DNA of 30,696 nucleotides from CAZISM01 sp964541895 (GCA_964541895.1 CAZISM010000061.1:1-30696), one strand, 5' to 3'. Shown: positions 15,474-24,021, counted from the stretch's first letter. Notes: generated by a model from the sequence alone, not told the origin. A program made the numbers and translations.

Positions 15474-16505
15474 TCACTCTTCAGTCTTTAATTTGAATAA
15501 ACGAATTTCACTGGTTTCATTGCGGTCGGCCACCTCCGCATAGACCCACAGTTCGTTGCGGACGCGCAGCCAGTGGGAATATCTCCAGGTATAAAAGCGG
15601 CTCGGCGTCGAACTGACGAACAGCGGGCTGGTTGGGGTCAGATCGATGAGATGGTGCAGGTCATAGGTAAAGGCTAAGCCGGTGACCACGTTGTACACCG
15701 GATCGTACCAGGAGCAGCACGATCCTTCATAGAAAAACAGGTATCCCACACCGAGCGGCAGCACCGCCGAAGGCCGCACAAAAAAATCATGCCATCCGGA
15801 CAGGGGCAGCAGGCTCTGGTTGGGTGCGCCCACCGGTTGCCACTGTTCGCCGTCGCGGCTGCTGAAATGGAATATACGTTCAAGATTGCGCACATAGCCG
15901 ATGACGTAACAGTGATAGACGCCGTTGCTGCAGAACAGCACCGGATCTTTGAATTCCAGGACCGTGATGTCGCGTTCAAACCGCGGTTTGGTCGGTGTGA
16001 TCACCGGATAGGCCGTATCGGCCTGCCACGCATGCGGATCTTTAACATCCGGCCACTTGATGATGGACCAGGGGCCTCCCTGCCAGGGACCGCAGCCATA
16101 GAGCTTGAAAATCTGTTTGGCGGCATCGTAGAGCAGGGCCGGCCGTTCGAAACCCGGAATCGGAACCTGGTCGCAGCGAATGCTTTTTTCCTTATGGAAA
16201 TGGACGCCGTCCTGGCTGGAGAGAAGACGGATTTCATAACCGCGTCGGCCGCGCGGCGCCTTGGCGGTGCGCATCCGGCATGCCATCCAGAAGGTGCCGT
16301 CTTTATCCCTCACCACGGAGGGCGCGCCGGCCCAGTATTCCGCCGCAATCGTATCCGGTTTGAGGACCACCGTGAAGGAATCGAGACGGCCGGGGATGGA
16401 ACCGAACAGGCTCTTTGTCACCGCCGGATGGTCACCGAACTCCTGAGCCAAACCTGGGTGAGTGAAAAAGCACAAAGCGGACAGCAGCATTATGGATCGA
16501 CGCAA
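15474..16505 (-). CDS. Secreted five-bladed beta-propeller glycosidase-like protein (GH43/GH32-like)
   Basis: About 343 aa with a signal peptide (LRRSIMLLSALCFFTHPGLAQ is split here by its start: basic LRRS, then the hydrophobic run, with cleavage after GLAQ). The mature part shows repeating blade patterns: GAPSVVRDKDGTFWMACRMR, FERPALLYD, FKDPVLFCSNGVYHCYVIG, RPSAVLPLGVGYLFFYEG and WRYSHWLRVRNELWVYAEV. These resemble clan F/J five-bladed glycosidases, which use acidic residues at the start of blades, but I cannot assign one family. I place the start at TTG 16505 because AGGGAG lies 6 nt upstream; a frame-opening ATG at 16568 has no site. It heads the unit with the GH78 enzyme, so it probably acts on the same polysaccharide. 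Confidence 0.75.
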   Translation of the reverse strand: MRRSIMLLSALCFFTHPGLAQEFGDHPAVTKSLFGSIPGRLDSFTVVLKPDTIAAEYWAGAPSVVRDKDGTFWMACRMRTAKAPRGRRGYEIRLLSSQDGVHFHKEKSIRCDQVPIPGFERPALLYDAAKQIFKLYGCGPWQGGPWSIIKWPDVKDPHAWQADTAYPVITPTKPRFERDITVLEFKDPVLFCSNGVYHCYVIGYVRNLERIFHFSSRDGEQWQPVGAPNQSLLPLSGWHDFFVRPSAVLPLGVGYLFFYEGSCCSWYDPVYNVVTGLAFTYDLHHLIDLTPTSPLFVSSTPSRFYTWRYSHWLRVRNELWVYAEVADRNETSEIRLFKLKTEE

Positions 16506-16578
16506 TACGTTCTCCCTGGAAGCAGTGAACAGGTCAGTGGAAGGTGTCATGCCCTTTCGAGCCTGCAAGAATGTGCTT

Positions 16579-16608
16579 GGTATATTGCCGGAATATAATT
16601 ATTTTCAA
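16579..16608 (-). promoter_or_regulatory. Candidate promoter of the glycosidase operon
   Basis: On the minus strand TTGAAA (16603-16608) and TATACC (16579-16584) are 18 nt apart, about 75 nt before the TTG start at 16505. The match is moderate. Confidence 0.3.
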
Positions 16609-16623
16609 GTTCAGATTAAAAAC

Positions 16624-16650
16624 CACAGAAGGCACGGAATCCACGGAAAT
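16624..16650. repeat. Three degenerate 9-bp tandem units, CACRGAAnn
   Basis: CACAGAAGG, CACGGAATC and CACGGAAAT follow one another without spacing in the 300-bp gap between the divergent glycosidase and HAD genes. The pattern resembles the 'ACCACAGAGGACACAGAG' type short repeat scattered between genes in many unrelated bacteria, whose role is unknown to me. The rest of this gap holds only the candidate promoter and the HAD ribosome-binding site. Confidence 0.5.
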
Positions 16651-16805
16651 TCAAGCTCTTTCTTTTTTTAAACCAAAGTCGGGCTTGTTCGCGGCTATTC
16701 GCTTTTTTGCGGTCGGTGATCGCCGGCCGCCATCGCGCCGGCTATTCAGCCATGAAGCATCGCCTGTAGACCGCAGGAAACAGGGTGAGGAGAGATTCGA
16801 CAGCC

Positions 16806-17516
16806 ATGTACGACGCCATCTTGTTCGATCTGGACGGCACATTATTACAGCTGGACAACGAACGTTTTATCAAGGTATATTTCAAGGCGCTGGCCCCGCA
16901 TCTGGCCCCCTATTTCGGGGATCGGGATTTTACCAAACCGGTTCTCTACGGAACAGAAGCCATGATGAAATCGGATGGTCACAACGGCACCTTGCGCCAG
17001 GTGTTTATGGAAGCGTTCGACCGCCAGAGTCCGGTGCCGTTTCAGCAGTTGGAGCCGGTTTTCCTGAATTTTTACCGCACCGATTTCAATCAGGTGTCGG
17101 CCATAAGCAAACGCAACGCTCTCGCGCAACCCGTCCTCGACGCCGCGCGACGTCTTACCGCCCACATTGTGCTGGCCACGGTTCCGGTTTTTCCGCTGGT
17201 GGCGATTCAGGCCCGGCTGGTCTGGGCCGGTCTGGAGGCCTTTCCTTTCAGTCTGATCACCAGTTTTGAGAACATGCAGTATTCGAAACCCAATCCGTCC
17301 TATTTTCGCGAGATCGCAGACCGTATCGGTGTGCGGCCGGAGCATTGCCTGATGATCGGCAACGACGGCATCGACGATCTGGCGGCCGGCGTAGCCGGCA
17401 TGGAGACCTACTTGGTGCTGGACGATCCGCTCAACCTGCATCGCACCAGATACACCCCCACCTACTCCGGCACTATGGCCGAGCTGCTGGAATTCATCAG
17501 TCAGCTGGCCGGTTAA
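16806..17516 (+). CDS. HAD-superfamily hydrolase (phosphatase-like)
   Basis: A 236-aa soluble protein with all HAD motifs: DxDGT as FDLDGT (Asp8 nucleophile, Asp10 acid/base), motif II Thr in LATVP (Thr125), motif III Lys in YSKPNPSYF (Lys161) and motif IV GNDGIDDLAAG (Asp187, Asp190/191). A helical cap lies between motifs I and II (about 15-110), as in subfamily I phosphatases of the phosphoglycolate-phosphatase type. The family hydrolyses small phosphate esters; the substrate cannot be told from sequence. The ATG at 16806 is chosen because the protein should begin just before the first strand and GAGGAGAG lies about 11 nt upstream; a GTG at 16785 would add 7 residues. It ends 8 bp from the convergent ytxJ-like gene. 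Confidence 0.93.
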   Translation: MYDAILFDLDGTLLQLDNERFIKVYFKALAPHLAPYFGDRDFTKPVLYGTEAMMKSDGHNGTLRQVFMEAFDRQSPVPFQQLEPVFLNFYRTDFNQVSAISKRNALAQPVLDAARRLTAHIVLATVPVFPLVAIQARLVWAGLEAFPFSLITSFENMQYSKPNPSYFREIADRIGVRPEHCLMIGNDGIDDLAAGVAGMETYLVLDDPLNLHRTRYTPTYSGTMAELLEFISQLAG

Positions 17517-17524
17517 AAGGCCGG

Positions 17525-17869
17525 TTACAGATGCGCCTGCAGAGCCGTTTCGGTAATGGCGCTGTGGCTCTGATGCCATTTGACCGAAAAATCCGAGTTC
17601 AGCCAGATCACCTGCGGGGACTCATGTTTGATGTGCACCTCTTCGGCGATCAACTGGCTTAACAAGCGATCTGCCTTAACATCCACCTTGAACAGCAGCA
17701 GCCGGCTGCCCTGGTCCAGTTTTTCAGCCCACGCCTCGAACCGCTGCAGCGCGCTTTGACTGATGGGGCACGTCGGACTCGCTTTAAAAATGATCACCCC
17801 TTCCGTTTGCGTCGCTTTTTCGCGCAGCTGATGCCATTCGGCCATATCGTGTAAAGGGACGACATTCAT
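17525..17869 (-). CDS. ytxJ: YtxJ-like bacillithiol-system thioredoxin-fold protein
   Basis: A 114-aa single-domain thioredoxin-fold protein. The active-site region reads FKASPTCPISQSALQRFE (28-45), the typical YtxJ motif with a single reactive Cys34 in TCPIS, and the cis-Pro loop is HESPQVIWL (Pro85). YtxJ proteins (with YpdA and BrxA/B) occur in bacteria that use bacillithiol as their low-molecular-weight thiol and are thought to remove it from proteins. Length is normal for the family. It follows the symporter gene by 28 bp on the same strand and could share its mRNA. No bacillithiol synthesis gene lies in the window. Confidence 0.88.
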   Translation of the reverse strand: MNVVPLHDMAEWHQLREKATQTEGVIIFKASPTCPISQSALQRFEAWAEKLDQGSRLLLFKVDVKADRLLSQLIAEEVHIKHESPQVIWLNSDFSVKWHQSHSAITETALQAHL

Positions 17870-17897
17870 CTGTGATCCTTTCTCATGACAGGTACCG

Positions 17898-19535
17898 TCA
17901 CTTGCCGATCTGCATGACGCCCCAGGCCAATGCGATCGTCACCCCCACCACGAGCCAGGCTATAACAAAGCCCAACCAATCTTCTCGATATCGTTTGGCA
18001 AATCCCCGCCAGCGCGCTCTGGTAAACCAGCCGGGCGCGTCCAGCAGGATCAAATCCTGACCATGATCCGCCGCCAGCGGTTTGTCCTCACCGCGATCCG
18101 ACAGCCGATTCATGTTATCAAAAAAACGATCGATGCGACTCTGTTCCTCCGGCCTGGTCAGCAGGCTGACCACGATGAGCGTGAGGAATCCCACTGCCAT
18201 AGTGATGCCAAAGGGCATGGGTTTCCATTTATACACCAGCAGCCAGGCGCCGGTGTCCTGATAGTTCAAAAGGTAGTACACGGTAAACGACACCAGCACC
18301 GCCATAAAGGCGCCATAGCGGTTGGCCCGCTTCCACAAAATGCCGCCCAGGACGATGATGCCCATAAACGCGGCGATGGTTTCGGTAAAGAGAAAGGCGT
18401 GCAGGACATTCTTTATGGTCAGCGCAAAGAGCACGCCCAGCATGGTTAAAATGAATCCGGACATCCGTCCCATGGTGAGCAGATTGCGGTCCGAAGCCTC
18501 GGGCCGGAAATATTTTTTATAAAAATTCTGCGTAAACAGGGCGCCGGTATTGACCATAAAATTGGAGCAGGTGGACATGTTGGCCGCCAGCACCGCTGCG
18601 ACCATGAGGCCGGTGAATCCGGGCGCGAGCAGTTCGCGGCAGGCATAGCCAAAGGCGTGTTCCGGATCCGGAATATGGCCGCCCCGCTGGATCAACAGCG
18701 CCGCCACGATCAGGCCGGTGAGCGCCCAGCCGATCGTGCAGATGCGTTTGATCAGGGAGCCATAGGTCTGGCCGATGCGGCCGGCCCGCTCGGTGTTGCC
18801 GGTGGCGCACATGGAGACCATGTGCGGCTGCGCCGTGATGCCGACGATGCCGTTCACCGCCAGCATGGTGATGGTAAAGGCATCCAGGCCGCTGACGCTG
18901 CTGTAGAGGTTGAAAAAATCCGGCGGCAGAGCGGCGCGCATGCCCTGAAATCCGCCCACCGCCTGCAGGCCGGCCGGCAGCAGCATCAACGAAAGGATGA
19001 TGATCAAAAATCCCTGCACAAAATCGGTATAGGCCGAGGCGATCAGGCCGCCGAAAAAGCTGTACAACAGAAACGCAACGGTCATGCCCACCACCACGGC
19101 GTTGGAAGAGATCATATCGCCGGTGGCCACGGAGATGATCTTGGCCGCGCCCTGGAGCATGGCGCCCTGATTGAACACAAAGAACAGAATGGCAAACACT
19201 GAGTAAAGCAGGCCCATGTTTTTGCCATAGCGGTCTTCGACGATCTCGCCGAGGGTGGTGCGTTCGCTGCGGCGGTACCAGGGCGACAGCAGCCAGTAGA
19301 ACGGCGTGATCAGCATGTTCTTCCACTGATACCAGATGGTGGCAAAGCCGCTCTGAAAGGTGGCGCCGGCCTGGGCCACCGGCATTTCAGCATGGGTGCC
19401 GGTGCCGAACGCCTGGCCCAGCATGATGTACCACGAGAGTTTGCGCTCGCCGCGAAAATAGCCGTCGCTGGTGCGGGTGCGGCGCGCCATCCATAATCCA
19501 AAGATCGTGATGCCGATCATATAGGCGACCAGCAC
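17898..19535 (-). CDS. Sodium:solute symporter family transporter
   Basis: A 545-aa inner-membrane protein of the SSS (LeuT-fold) family with about 13 hydrophobic segments. The first is LVAYMIGITIFGLWMA, and helix 2 carries the broken GQAFGTGTHAEMPV segment in the usual sodium-site area. A second conserved stretch is SAYTDFVQGFLIIILSLMLL. The C-terminus contains an amphipathic linker (about 455-510) and a last membrane helix (WLGFVIAWLVVGVTIALAW). Substrate is unknown; family members move sugars, carboxylates, amino acids or vitamins with Na+. The start is taken as GTG 19535 with AGGA 7 nt upstream, although the open frame extends about 20 codons further without a normal start codon. It lies 90 bp after the DUF3078 barrel gene on the same strand, so joint transcription is possible. 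Confidence 0.93.
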   Translation of the reverse strand: MLVAYMIGITIFGLWMARRTRTSDGYFRGERKLSWYIMLGQAFGTGTHAEMPVAQAGATFQSGFATIWYQWKNMLITPFYWLLSPWYRRSERTTLGEIVEDRYGKNMGLLYSVFAILFFVFNQGAMLQGAAKIISVATGDMISSNAVVVGMTVAFLLYSFFGGLIASAYTDFVQGFLIIILSLMLLPAGLQAVGGFQGMRAALPPDFFNLYSSVSGLDAFTITMLAVNGIVGITAQPHMVSMCATGNTERAGRIGQTYGSLIKRICTIGWALTGLIVAALLIQRGGHIPDPEHAFGYACRELLAPGFTGLMVAAVLAANMSTCSNFMVNTGALFTQNFYKKYFRPEASDRNLLTMGRMSGFILTMLGVLFALTIKNVLHAFLFTETIAAFMGIIVLGGILWKRANRYGAFMAVLVSFTVYYLLNYQDTGAWLLVYKWKPMPFGITMAVGFLTLIVVSLLTRPEEQSRIDRFFDNMNRLSDRGEDKPLAADHGQDLILLDAPGWFTRARWRGFAKRYREDWLGFVIAWLVVGVTIALAWGVMQIGK

Positions 19536-19625
19536 CGCTGTGTCCTGCCAATAAAATCCGCTGATAACAACCTCGCTTAAAACGGTGAAAAATTGCTCTC
19601 TTGTCCGCTGATAAAAGCGAATCCT

Positions 19626-20474
19626 CTAGATGAACGTATAGCTGAATCCGATGGACATGGACTCTTTGATCTGCGTGCGCGGCGTGATCCGTTTTTCCTG
19701 AATCAGCTGCAGGTTCAGAATCACCGTGACCAGTTTGCCGGCCTTGATGGTGATATTGTTGTTGCTGCGCATGATCACTTCGTCCATTTTTTTAAAAGCG
19801 TCGAACAGTTCAATGGTGGAGCTGAACAGCATGTTCTCCGCCAGCTTCCAATCCACGTTGATGACCGATTCAAGACCGCCCTCCACCAGCGTTTTTTCAA
19901 TCTCTGGGGTTTTGGGGTCGTCGCTGTACTTGTTGAAGCGATTGGTAAACACTTCGCGCAGGGCGAGACCGAGACGGGTCTTGACCTCTTTGGCCGGCTG
20001 GTACCCCAGACCGATCGCTTGCGTCAGATAGCCGGGATCGAGAAAATCCGATACCGCCAGCCCCACCCCTTTGGCATCATAGGCATAGCCCTTGTTGAAC
20101 TGTGTCTTAAACGTGGCGGAGATGAACGGGTTGACATAGATGCCGAGTTTGCGGGTATACACGCTTTCCAGTTCGATGCGGTCGTCGGTTTTGCGCAATC
20201 CCTGACTGCCGAGTTTGGTTTTGCCGTACGCCATTTTGTAGGTGTTGGCCCAGGAAGAGGTTTGCACTTCCCGGTTGGATTTACCGTCCAGCAACGTAGT
20301 CCAGGCCATGGCATCTTCACCGCCCTGGGCCCAGTCGCGAAACGATATCTGCGTGGTAGTCACCGCCCCCACCAGGCTGTGCTTCCAGGGTTGCACCTTG
20401 ACTGTGTCCGGCGGCGTTTGCGCACCCGCCTGCACCATCATCGACACGCACAACAAGCCCCATATCTTTTTCAT
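19626..20474 (-). CDS. DUF3078-type outer-membrane beta-barrel protein
   Basis: About 282 aa with a signal peptide (MKKIWGLLCVSMMVQAGAQ). The mature part shows alternating amphipathic strands and the DUF3078 pattern: QISFRDWAQGGEDAMAW near the N-terminus, WANTYKMAYG, RKTDDRIELES, then FKTQFNKGY. It ends in an aromatic-hydrophobic strand (IGFSYTFI), typical of proteins inserted by the BAM machinery. DUF3078 proteins are common in Bacteroidota and relatives and have no established function. I use the ATG at 20474 because AAGGA lies 6 nt upstream; an earlier ATG (20495) has none. The gene sits 56 bp after the fumarase beta gene and 90 bp before the symporter, but a GC hairpin at the fumarase stop may separate transcripts. 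Confidence 0.82.
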   Translation of the reverse strand: MKKIWGLLCVSMMVQAGAQTPPDTVKVQPWKHSLVGAVTTTQISFRDWAQGGEDAMAWTTLLDGKSNREVQTSSWANTYKMAYGKTKLGSQGLRKTDDRIELESVYTRKLGIYVNPFISATFKTQFNKGYAYDAKGVGLAVSDFLDPGYLTQAIGLGYQPAKEVKTRLGLALREVFTNRFNKYSDDPKTPEIEKTLVEGGLESVINVDWKLAENMLFSSTIELFDAFKKMDEVIMRSNNNITIKAGKLVTVILNLQLIQEKRITPRTQIKESMSIGFSYTFI

Positions 20475-20502
20475 GCGTTTTCCTTCCATAGTCAATAGCA
20501 GC

Positions 20503-20530
20503 CGCGCCCAGACGATCTATCCCGGGCGCG
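20503..20530 (-). terminator. GC-rich hairpin at the end of the fumarase genes
   Basis: Seven-base arms CGCGCCC and GGGCGCG lie directly after the fumarase beta stop codon on the minus strand. No T-run follows, so it may be an mRNA-stability or weak termination element. Confidence 0.35.
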
Positions 20531-21088
20531 TCACTTGATGCCGTACTTTTCCATGCCCTCTTTATAAATGTTGCCGCCGTGGCAGTCCTGCGCCACGATG
20601 GCGGGAAAATCCTCGACCGTCAGGCGCGCAACCGCTTCCGCGCCCAGCTCGGGATAGGCCACGATCTCATTTTTTTTGATGGACTTGGCGATCAGGGCAG
20701 CGGCGCCGCCGACGGCGACCAGATAGACCGCTTTGTTCTTTTTCAGCGCTTCTGCCACGCCGGCGTTCATCTCACCCTTGCCGATCATGCCCTTTGAGCC
20801 GATGGCTAACAGCTTGGGCGCATAGGCGTTCATGCGTCCGCTGGTGGTCGGGCCGGCCGAACCGATCGGCTTGCCCGGCCGAGCCGGCGACGGCCCCACA
20901 TAGTAAACCAGGTGGCCTGTGAGATCCACCGGCAGGGGCTGGCCTTCGGCCAGCAGGTCGGTCAATTTTTTGTGCGCCGCGTCGCGCGCCGAATATATGA
21001 TGCCGGTGATCAGAACGCTGTCGCCGGCGTGTAGTTTTTCGACCTGACTGTCGTCCAGCGGGGTCGTTAAACGAATCACTTCAGCCAT
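20531..21088 (-). CDS. Class I fumarate hydratase, beta subunit
   Basis: A 185-aa Fe-S hydro-lyase beta-type protein. It contains the swivelling-domain signatures SVLITGIIYSARDAAHKKL (24-42), GPTTSGRMNAYAPKLL (79-94) and IGKGEMNAGV (102-111). With the alpha subunit it forms an oxygen-sensitive [4Fe-4S] enzyme interconverting fumarate and malate. Two-subunit forms are typical of many anaerobes and thermophiles; in E. coli FumA/FumB the halves are fused. L-tartrate dehydratase is a close relative, so fumarase is favoured mainly by the neighbouring PEP carboxykinase gene. The ATG has a strong AAGGAG site 8 nt upstream and lies 53 bp after the alpha subunit gene. Confidence 0.92.
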   Translation of the reverse strand: MAEVIRLTTPLDDSQVEKLHAGDSVLITGIIYSARDAAHKKLTDLLAEGQPLPVDLTGHLVYYVGPSPARPGKPIGSAGPTTSGRMNAYAPKLLAIGSKGMIGKGEMNAGVAEALKKNKAVYLVAVGGAAALIAKSIKKNEIVAYPELGAEAVARLTVEDFPAIVAQDCHGGNIYKEGMEKYGIK

Positions 21089-21141
21089 AATCCGTTCTCC
21101 TTATATGGCAAATGTAAAATCTTTTCTCCGGGTCAGGATAG

Positions 21142-21984
21142 CTACAGAACCACTTCTTTGTGTCGAGCCGCATGACACTGAATGTTAACCGCTGCCGGCA
21201 GCGAAGCGATGTGACAGGGATAGACCTCCACGTGCACATCCAGAGCGGTGATGCGGCCGCCCAGTCCCTGCGGGCCGATGCCCAGCTTATTGACCCGTTC
21301 CAGCAACTCTTCCTCCATAGCCGCATAATAGGGATCCGGATGGCGATCGCCCACCGGCCGCAGCAGCGATTTTTTCGCCAGCCAGGCGACCTTTTCAAAG
21401 GTGCCGCCGATGCCCACGCCGACCACGATGGGTGGGCAGGGGTTACCACCGGAGCGGCGAACTTTATCCACGACAAATTTTTTAACCCCTTCGGCTCCGT
21501 CCGAGGGCGTGAGCATGGCCACTTCGCTCATGTTCTCGCTGCCGCCGCCTTTGGGCGCCATGGTGATCTTTAGTTTATCGCCGGGCACCATCTCGGTCCA
21601 GATGATCGGCGGGGTGTTGTCGCCGCTGTTCTGCCGGCGCAAAGGATCCGTGAGAATGGATTTGCGCAGAAAACCGTCCTTGTACCCTTTGCGCACACCC
21701 TCAGCAATGGCCTGGTTGAGATCGACGCCGGTCACGTGCACGTCCTGTCCCAGCTCAACGAAAAAGACCGCAAAGCCGGTGTCCTGGCAAATGGGAAACT
21801 CGCCCTCATCGGCGATGCGCGCGTTTTCCAGCAACTGCTCCAGAATGGCTTTGCCGGCTGGTGATTCTTCCTTGTGCAGCCCCTGTTGCATGGCCACTAT
21901 CACATCCTGGCCGAGGTTGTAATTGGCGTTGATGCACATTTTTGCAACCTGCTCGCTGATCAACGCAGCCGATACTTCACGCAT
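21142..21984 (-). CDS. Class I fumarate hydratase, alpha subunit (4Fe-4S)
   Basis: About 280 aa, the catalytic Fe-S half of the two-subunit enzyme. The three cluster ligands are recognisable: Cys in PICQDTG (about 66), Cys in GGNPCPPIVVG (about 182) and Cys in AVNIQCHAARH (about 269). The GKAILEQLLENARIA and KGGGSENMSEVAML segments match the Fe-S hydro-lyase alpha family. It works in the cytoplasm in the TCA cycle or its reductive branch. A good AAAGGAG site lies 7 nt before the ATG. It starts 93 bp after the PEP carboxykinase gene on the same strand, so malate/fumarate interconversion and PEP formation may be expressed together. Tartrate dehydratase activity cannot be excluded. Confidence 0.94.
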   Translation of the reverse strand: MREVSAALISEQVAKMCINANYNLGQDVIVAMQQGLHKEESPAGKAILEQLLENARIADEGEFPICQDTGFAVFFVELGQDVHVTGVDLNQAIAEGVRKGYKDGFLRKSILTDPLRRQNSGDNTPPIIWTEMVPGDKLKITMAPKGGGSENMSEVAMLTPSDGAEGVKKFVVDKVRRSGGNPCPPIVVGVGIGGTFEKVAWLAKKSLLRPVGDRHPDPYYAAMEEELLERVNKLGIGPQGLGGRITALDVHVEVYPCHIASLPAAVNIQCHAARHKEVVL

Positions 21985-22077
21985 ATTCAGGCTCCTTTCA
22001 CAATCGTTGAACTGTTGTCTGCCGCACTCGTGCCGCCGGACCCGGCCGGCGACGCGCTACGTCGTTCACCAGGCAGC

Positions 22078-23859
22078 TCAGGGTGACACCCGTTTCTCCA
22101 GGGCGGCAAGTTCCCGGGCGATGCCGGACGGCAATCGCGACCCGAAAATTTCAAAAAACCATTTAATGTCCTGAATCTCCTTTTGCCACGCCTCGTGGTT
22201 GACGGTGAGCAACGCCTGCAGATCCGCGTTGCTGATATTCAGCCCCGCCAGGCTCAGGCTCTCCGGCAGCGGCAGACGGCCGATGGCGGTCTCTTTGAAA
22301 TTGGCAACGTCGTCACAGCGTTCAAAGATCCATTTCAGGACGCGACTGTTTTCGCCATAGCCCGGCCACAGCCAGCGGCCTTCGTGCTGGCGAAACCAGT
22401 TGACATAAAAAATCCTCGGCAAACGGGAGGCATCGCCGGCTGCGCCGACCTTCAGCCAGTGCTGGAAATAATCGGCCATGTGATAGCCGCAAAACGGCAG
22501 CATGGCAAAGGGATCGCGCCGCACCACGCCGATTTTGCCGTCAGCCGCTGCTGTACGCTCCGAGGAGATAATGGCGCCGGCAAAAACACCGTGCTGCCAG
22601 TTGAACGCTTCGTGCACCAGCGGGATCATCGTCGGCCGGCGTCCGCCAAAGAGAATGGCGGAGATGGGCACGCCCTGCGGCGACTCCCACTCGGCATCCA
22701 GACAGGGACACTGCCGCAGCGGCGCGGTAAAGCGTCCGTTGGGATGAGCCGCCAGCAGTTTATCCTCCGGCGTCCAGCCATCGTTGGTCCAGGAGGTGAG
22801 ATGCGCCGGCTTTTCTTCGCTCATCCCCTCCCACCAGACGTCGCCGTCGGGCGTCAACGCCACGTTGGTAAAAATGGTGTTGGCGGTAATGGTTTTAACC
22901 GCATTGGGATTGGAGCGCTCCGAGGTGCCGGGGGCGACGCCGAAAAAGCCGAACTCCGGATTGATGGCATAGAGGCGGCCATCAGGGCCGAACCGCATCC
23001 AGGCGATGTCGTCGCCGATGGTTTCGATCTTCCAGCCCGGCAGCGTCGGAATCAGCATGGCGAGATTGGTTTTGCCGCAGGCGCTGGGAAAAGCGGCGGC
23101 AAAATATTTTTTGCGGCCCTGCGGATTGGTGACCCCCATGATGAGCATGTGTTCGGCCAGCCAGCCCTCTTCGCGCGCCATGACCGAGGCGATGCGCAGG
23201 GCAAAGCATTTCTTGCCCAGCAGCGCGTTGCCGCCATAGCCGCTGCCATAGGACCAGATAGCCCGCTCGGAAGGAAAGTGGACGATATATTTATCTTCCG
23301 GATTACACGGCCAGGCCATGTCGCAGCGGCCGGAGGACAACGGCATACCTACAGAGTGGACGCAGGGAATAAAGGGCCGGTCGCCGAGCGCTTCCAGCAC
23401 CCTCTTGCCGACGCGGGTCATGATGTGCATGTTGACCACCACATAGGCCGAGTCGGTAATCTCGACGCCGATGTGGGCCAGCGGCGAATCAATGGGCCCC
23501 ATGCTGAAGGGAATGACGTACATGGTCCGGCCGGCCATGCAGCCCTGATAAAGACGGCGCAGATGGGCTTGCATCTCGTCCGGCGGCTGCCAATTATTGG
23601 TCGGACCGGCGTCGTCTTTGTTATCGGAACAGATGAATGTGCGGCTCTCGACGCGAGCCACATCCCCGGGATCGGAACGGGCGAGATAGGAGCCAGGCCG
23701 TTTGCTGGTGTCCAGTCGGGTAAAAGTGCCCTGGCGGATGAGCGCCTCACACAGAACGTTGAATTCCTGAGGGGATCCGTCGCACCAATGGACCTGGTCT
23801 GGCTGGCACCAGGCAGCCCACTCCTGCACCCATTGGCGCAGCCTTGCGTTACTCGTCAT
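22078..23859 (-). CDS. pckG: GTP-dependent phosphoenolpyruvate carboxykinase
   Basis: Converts oxaloacetate and GTP to PEP, CO2 and GDP, the entry step of gluconeogenesis. From the chosen start the protein is 593 aa, the normal length. Key motifs: SGYGGNALLGKKCFALRIA (206-224), the P-loop FPSACGKTNLAM (257-268) with the reactive Cys261 typical of the GTP type, and PEFGFFGVAPGTSERSNPNA (301-320). The ATP-type enzyme lacks this Cys-containing loop. I choose the ATG at 23859 because GGAG lies 5 nt upstream and because a near-consensus promoter (23891-23919) overlaps the next upstream ATG (23895); the longest frame reaches 23970 but would start before the promoter. It is followed by both fumarase subunits on the same strand. 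Confidence 0.97.
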   Translation of the reverse strand: MTSNARLRQWVQEWAAWCQPDQVHWCDGSPQEFNVLCEALIRQGTFTRLDTSKRPGSYLARSDPGDVARVESRTFICSDNKDDAGPTNNWQPPDEMQAHLRRLYQGCMAGRTMYVIPFSMGPIDSPLAHIGVEITDSAYVVVNMHIMTRVGKRVLEALGDRPFIPCVHSVGMPLSSGRCDMAWPCNPEDKYIVHFPSERAIWSYGSGYGGNALLGKKCFALRIASVMAREEGWLAEHMLIMGVTNPQGRKKYFAAAFPSACGKTNLAMLIPTLPGWKIETIGDDIAWMRFGPDGRLYAINPEFGFFGVAPGTSERSNPNAVKTITANTIFTNVALTPDGDVWWEGMSEEKPAHLTSWTNDGWTPEDKLLAAHPNGRFTAPLRQCPCLDAEWESPQGVPISAILFGGRRPTMIPLVHEAFNWQHGVFAGAIISSERTAAADGKIGVVRRDPFAMLPFCGYHMADYFQHWLKVGAAGDASRLPRIFYVNWFRQHEGRWLWPGYGENSRVLKWIFERCDDVANFKETAIGRLPLPESLSLAGLNISNADLQALLTVNHEAWQKEIQDIKWFFEIFGSRLPSGIARELAALEKRVSP

Positions 23860-23890
23860 GGCGTCTCCGATTTGATTCGGCCAACCCTTA

Positions 23891-23919
23891 AACATAGGAA
23901 AGATTTCAGAGATTGTCAA
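23891..23919 (-). promoter_or_regulatory. Sigma-70 promoter of pckG
   Basis: On the minus strand the -35 is TTGACA (23914-23919, exact consensus) and the -10 is TATGTT (23891-23896), with a 17-nt spacer. Transcription should start near 23884, about 25 nt before the ATG at 23859. The rest of the 315-bp divergent gap up to 24174 holds a weaker plus-strand promoter candidate and no gene. Confidence 0.65.
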
Positions 23920-24021
23920 GGGGGGAAAGACGGGGAAACGTGCAAACCTGGCCGCGCAAAAGCGATGCAACGAAGCGTACCCATGCCCTCAGCCATTGAG
24001 AAATTGTAATTTGCATTTTAC

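Noticed and set aside
22078..23970. Longer PEP carboxykinase start at 23970
   Set aside because: The added residues overlap a strong promoter (23891-23919) and are unlike the family N-terminus; the ATG at 23859 has a GGAG site.
22183..24009. Long plus-strand open frame (608 codons) opposite pckG
   Set aside because: Antisense shadow; pckG on the other strand has complete motifs and its own promoter.
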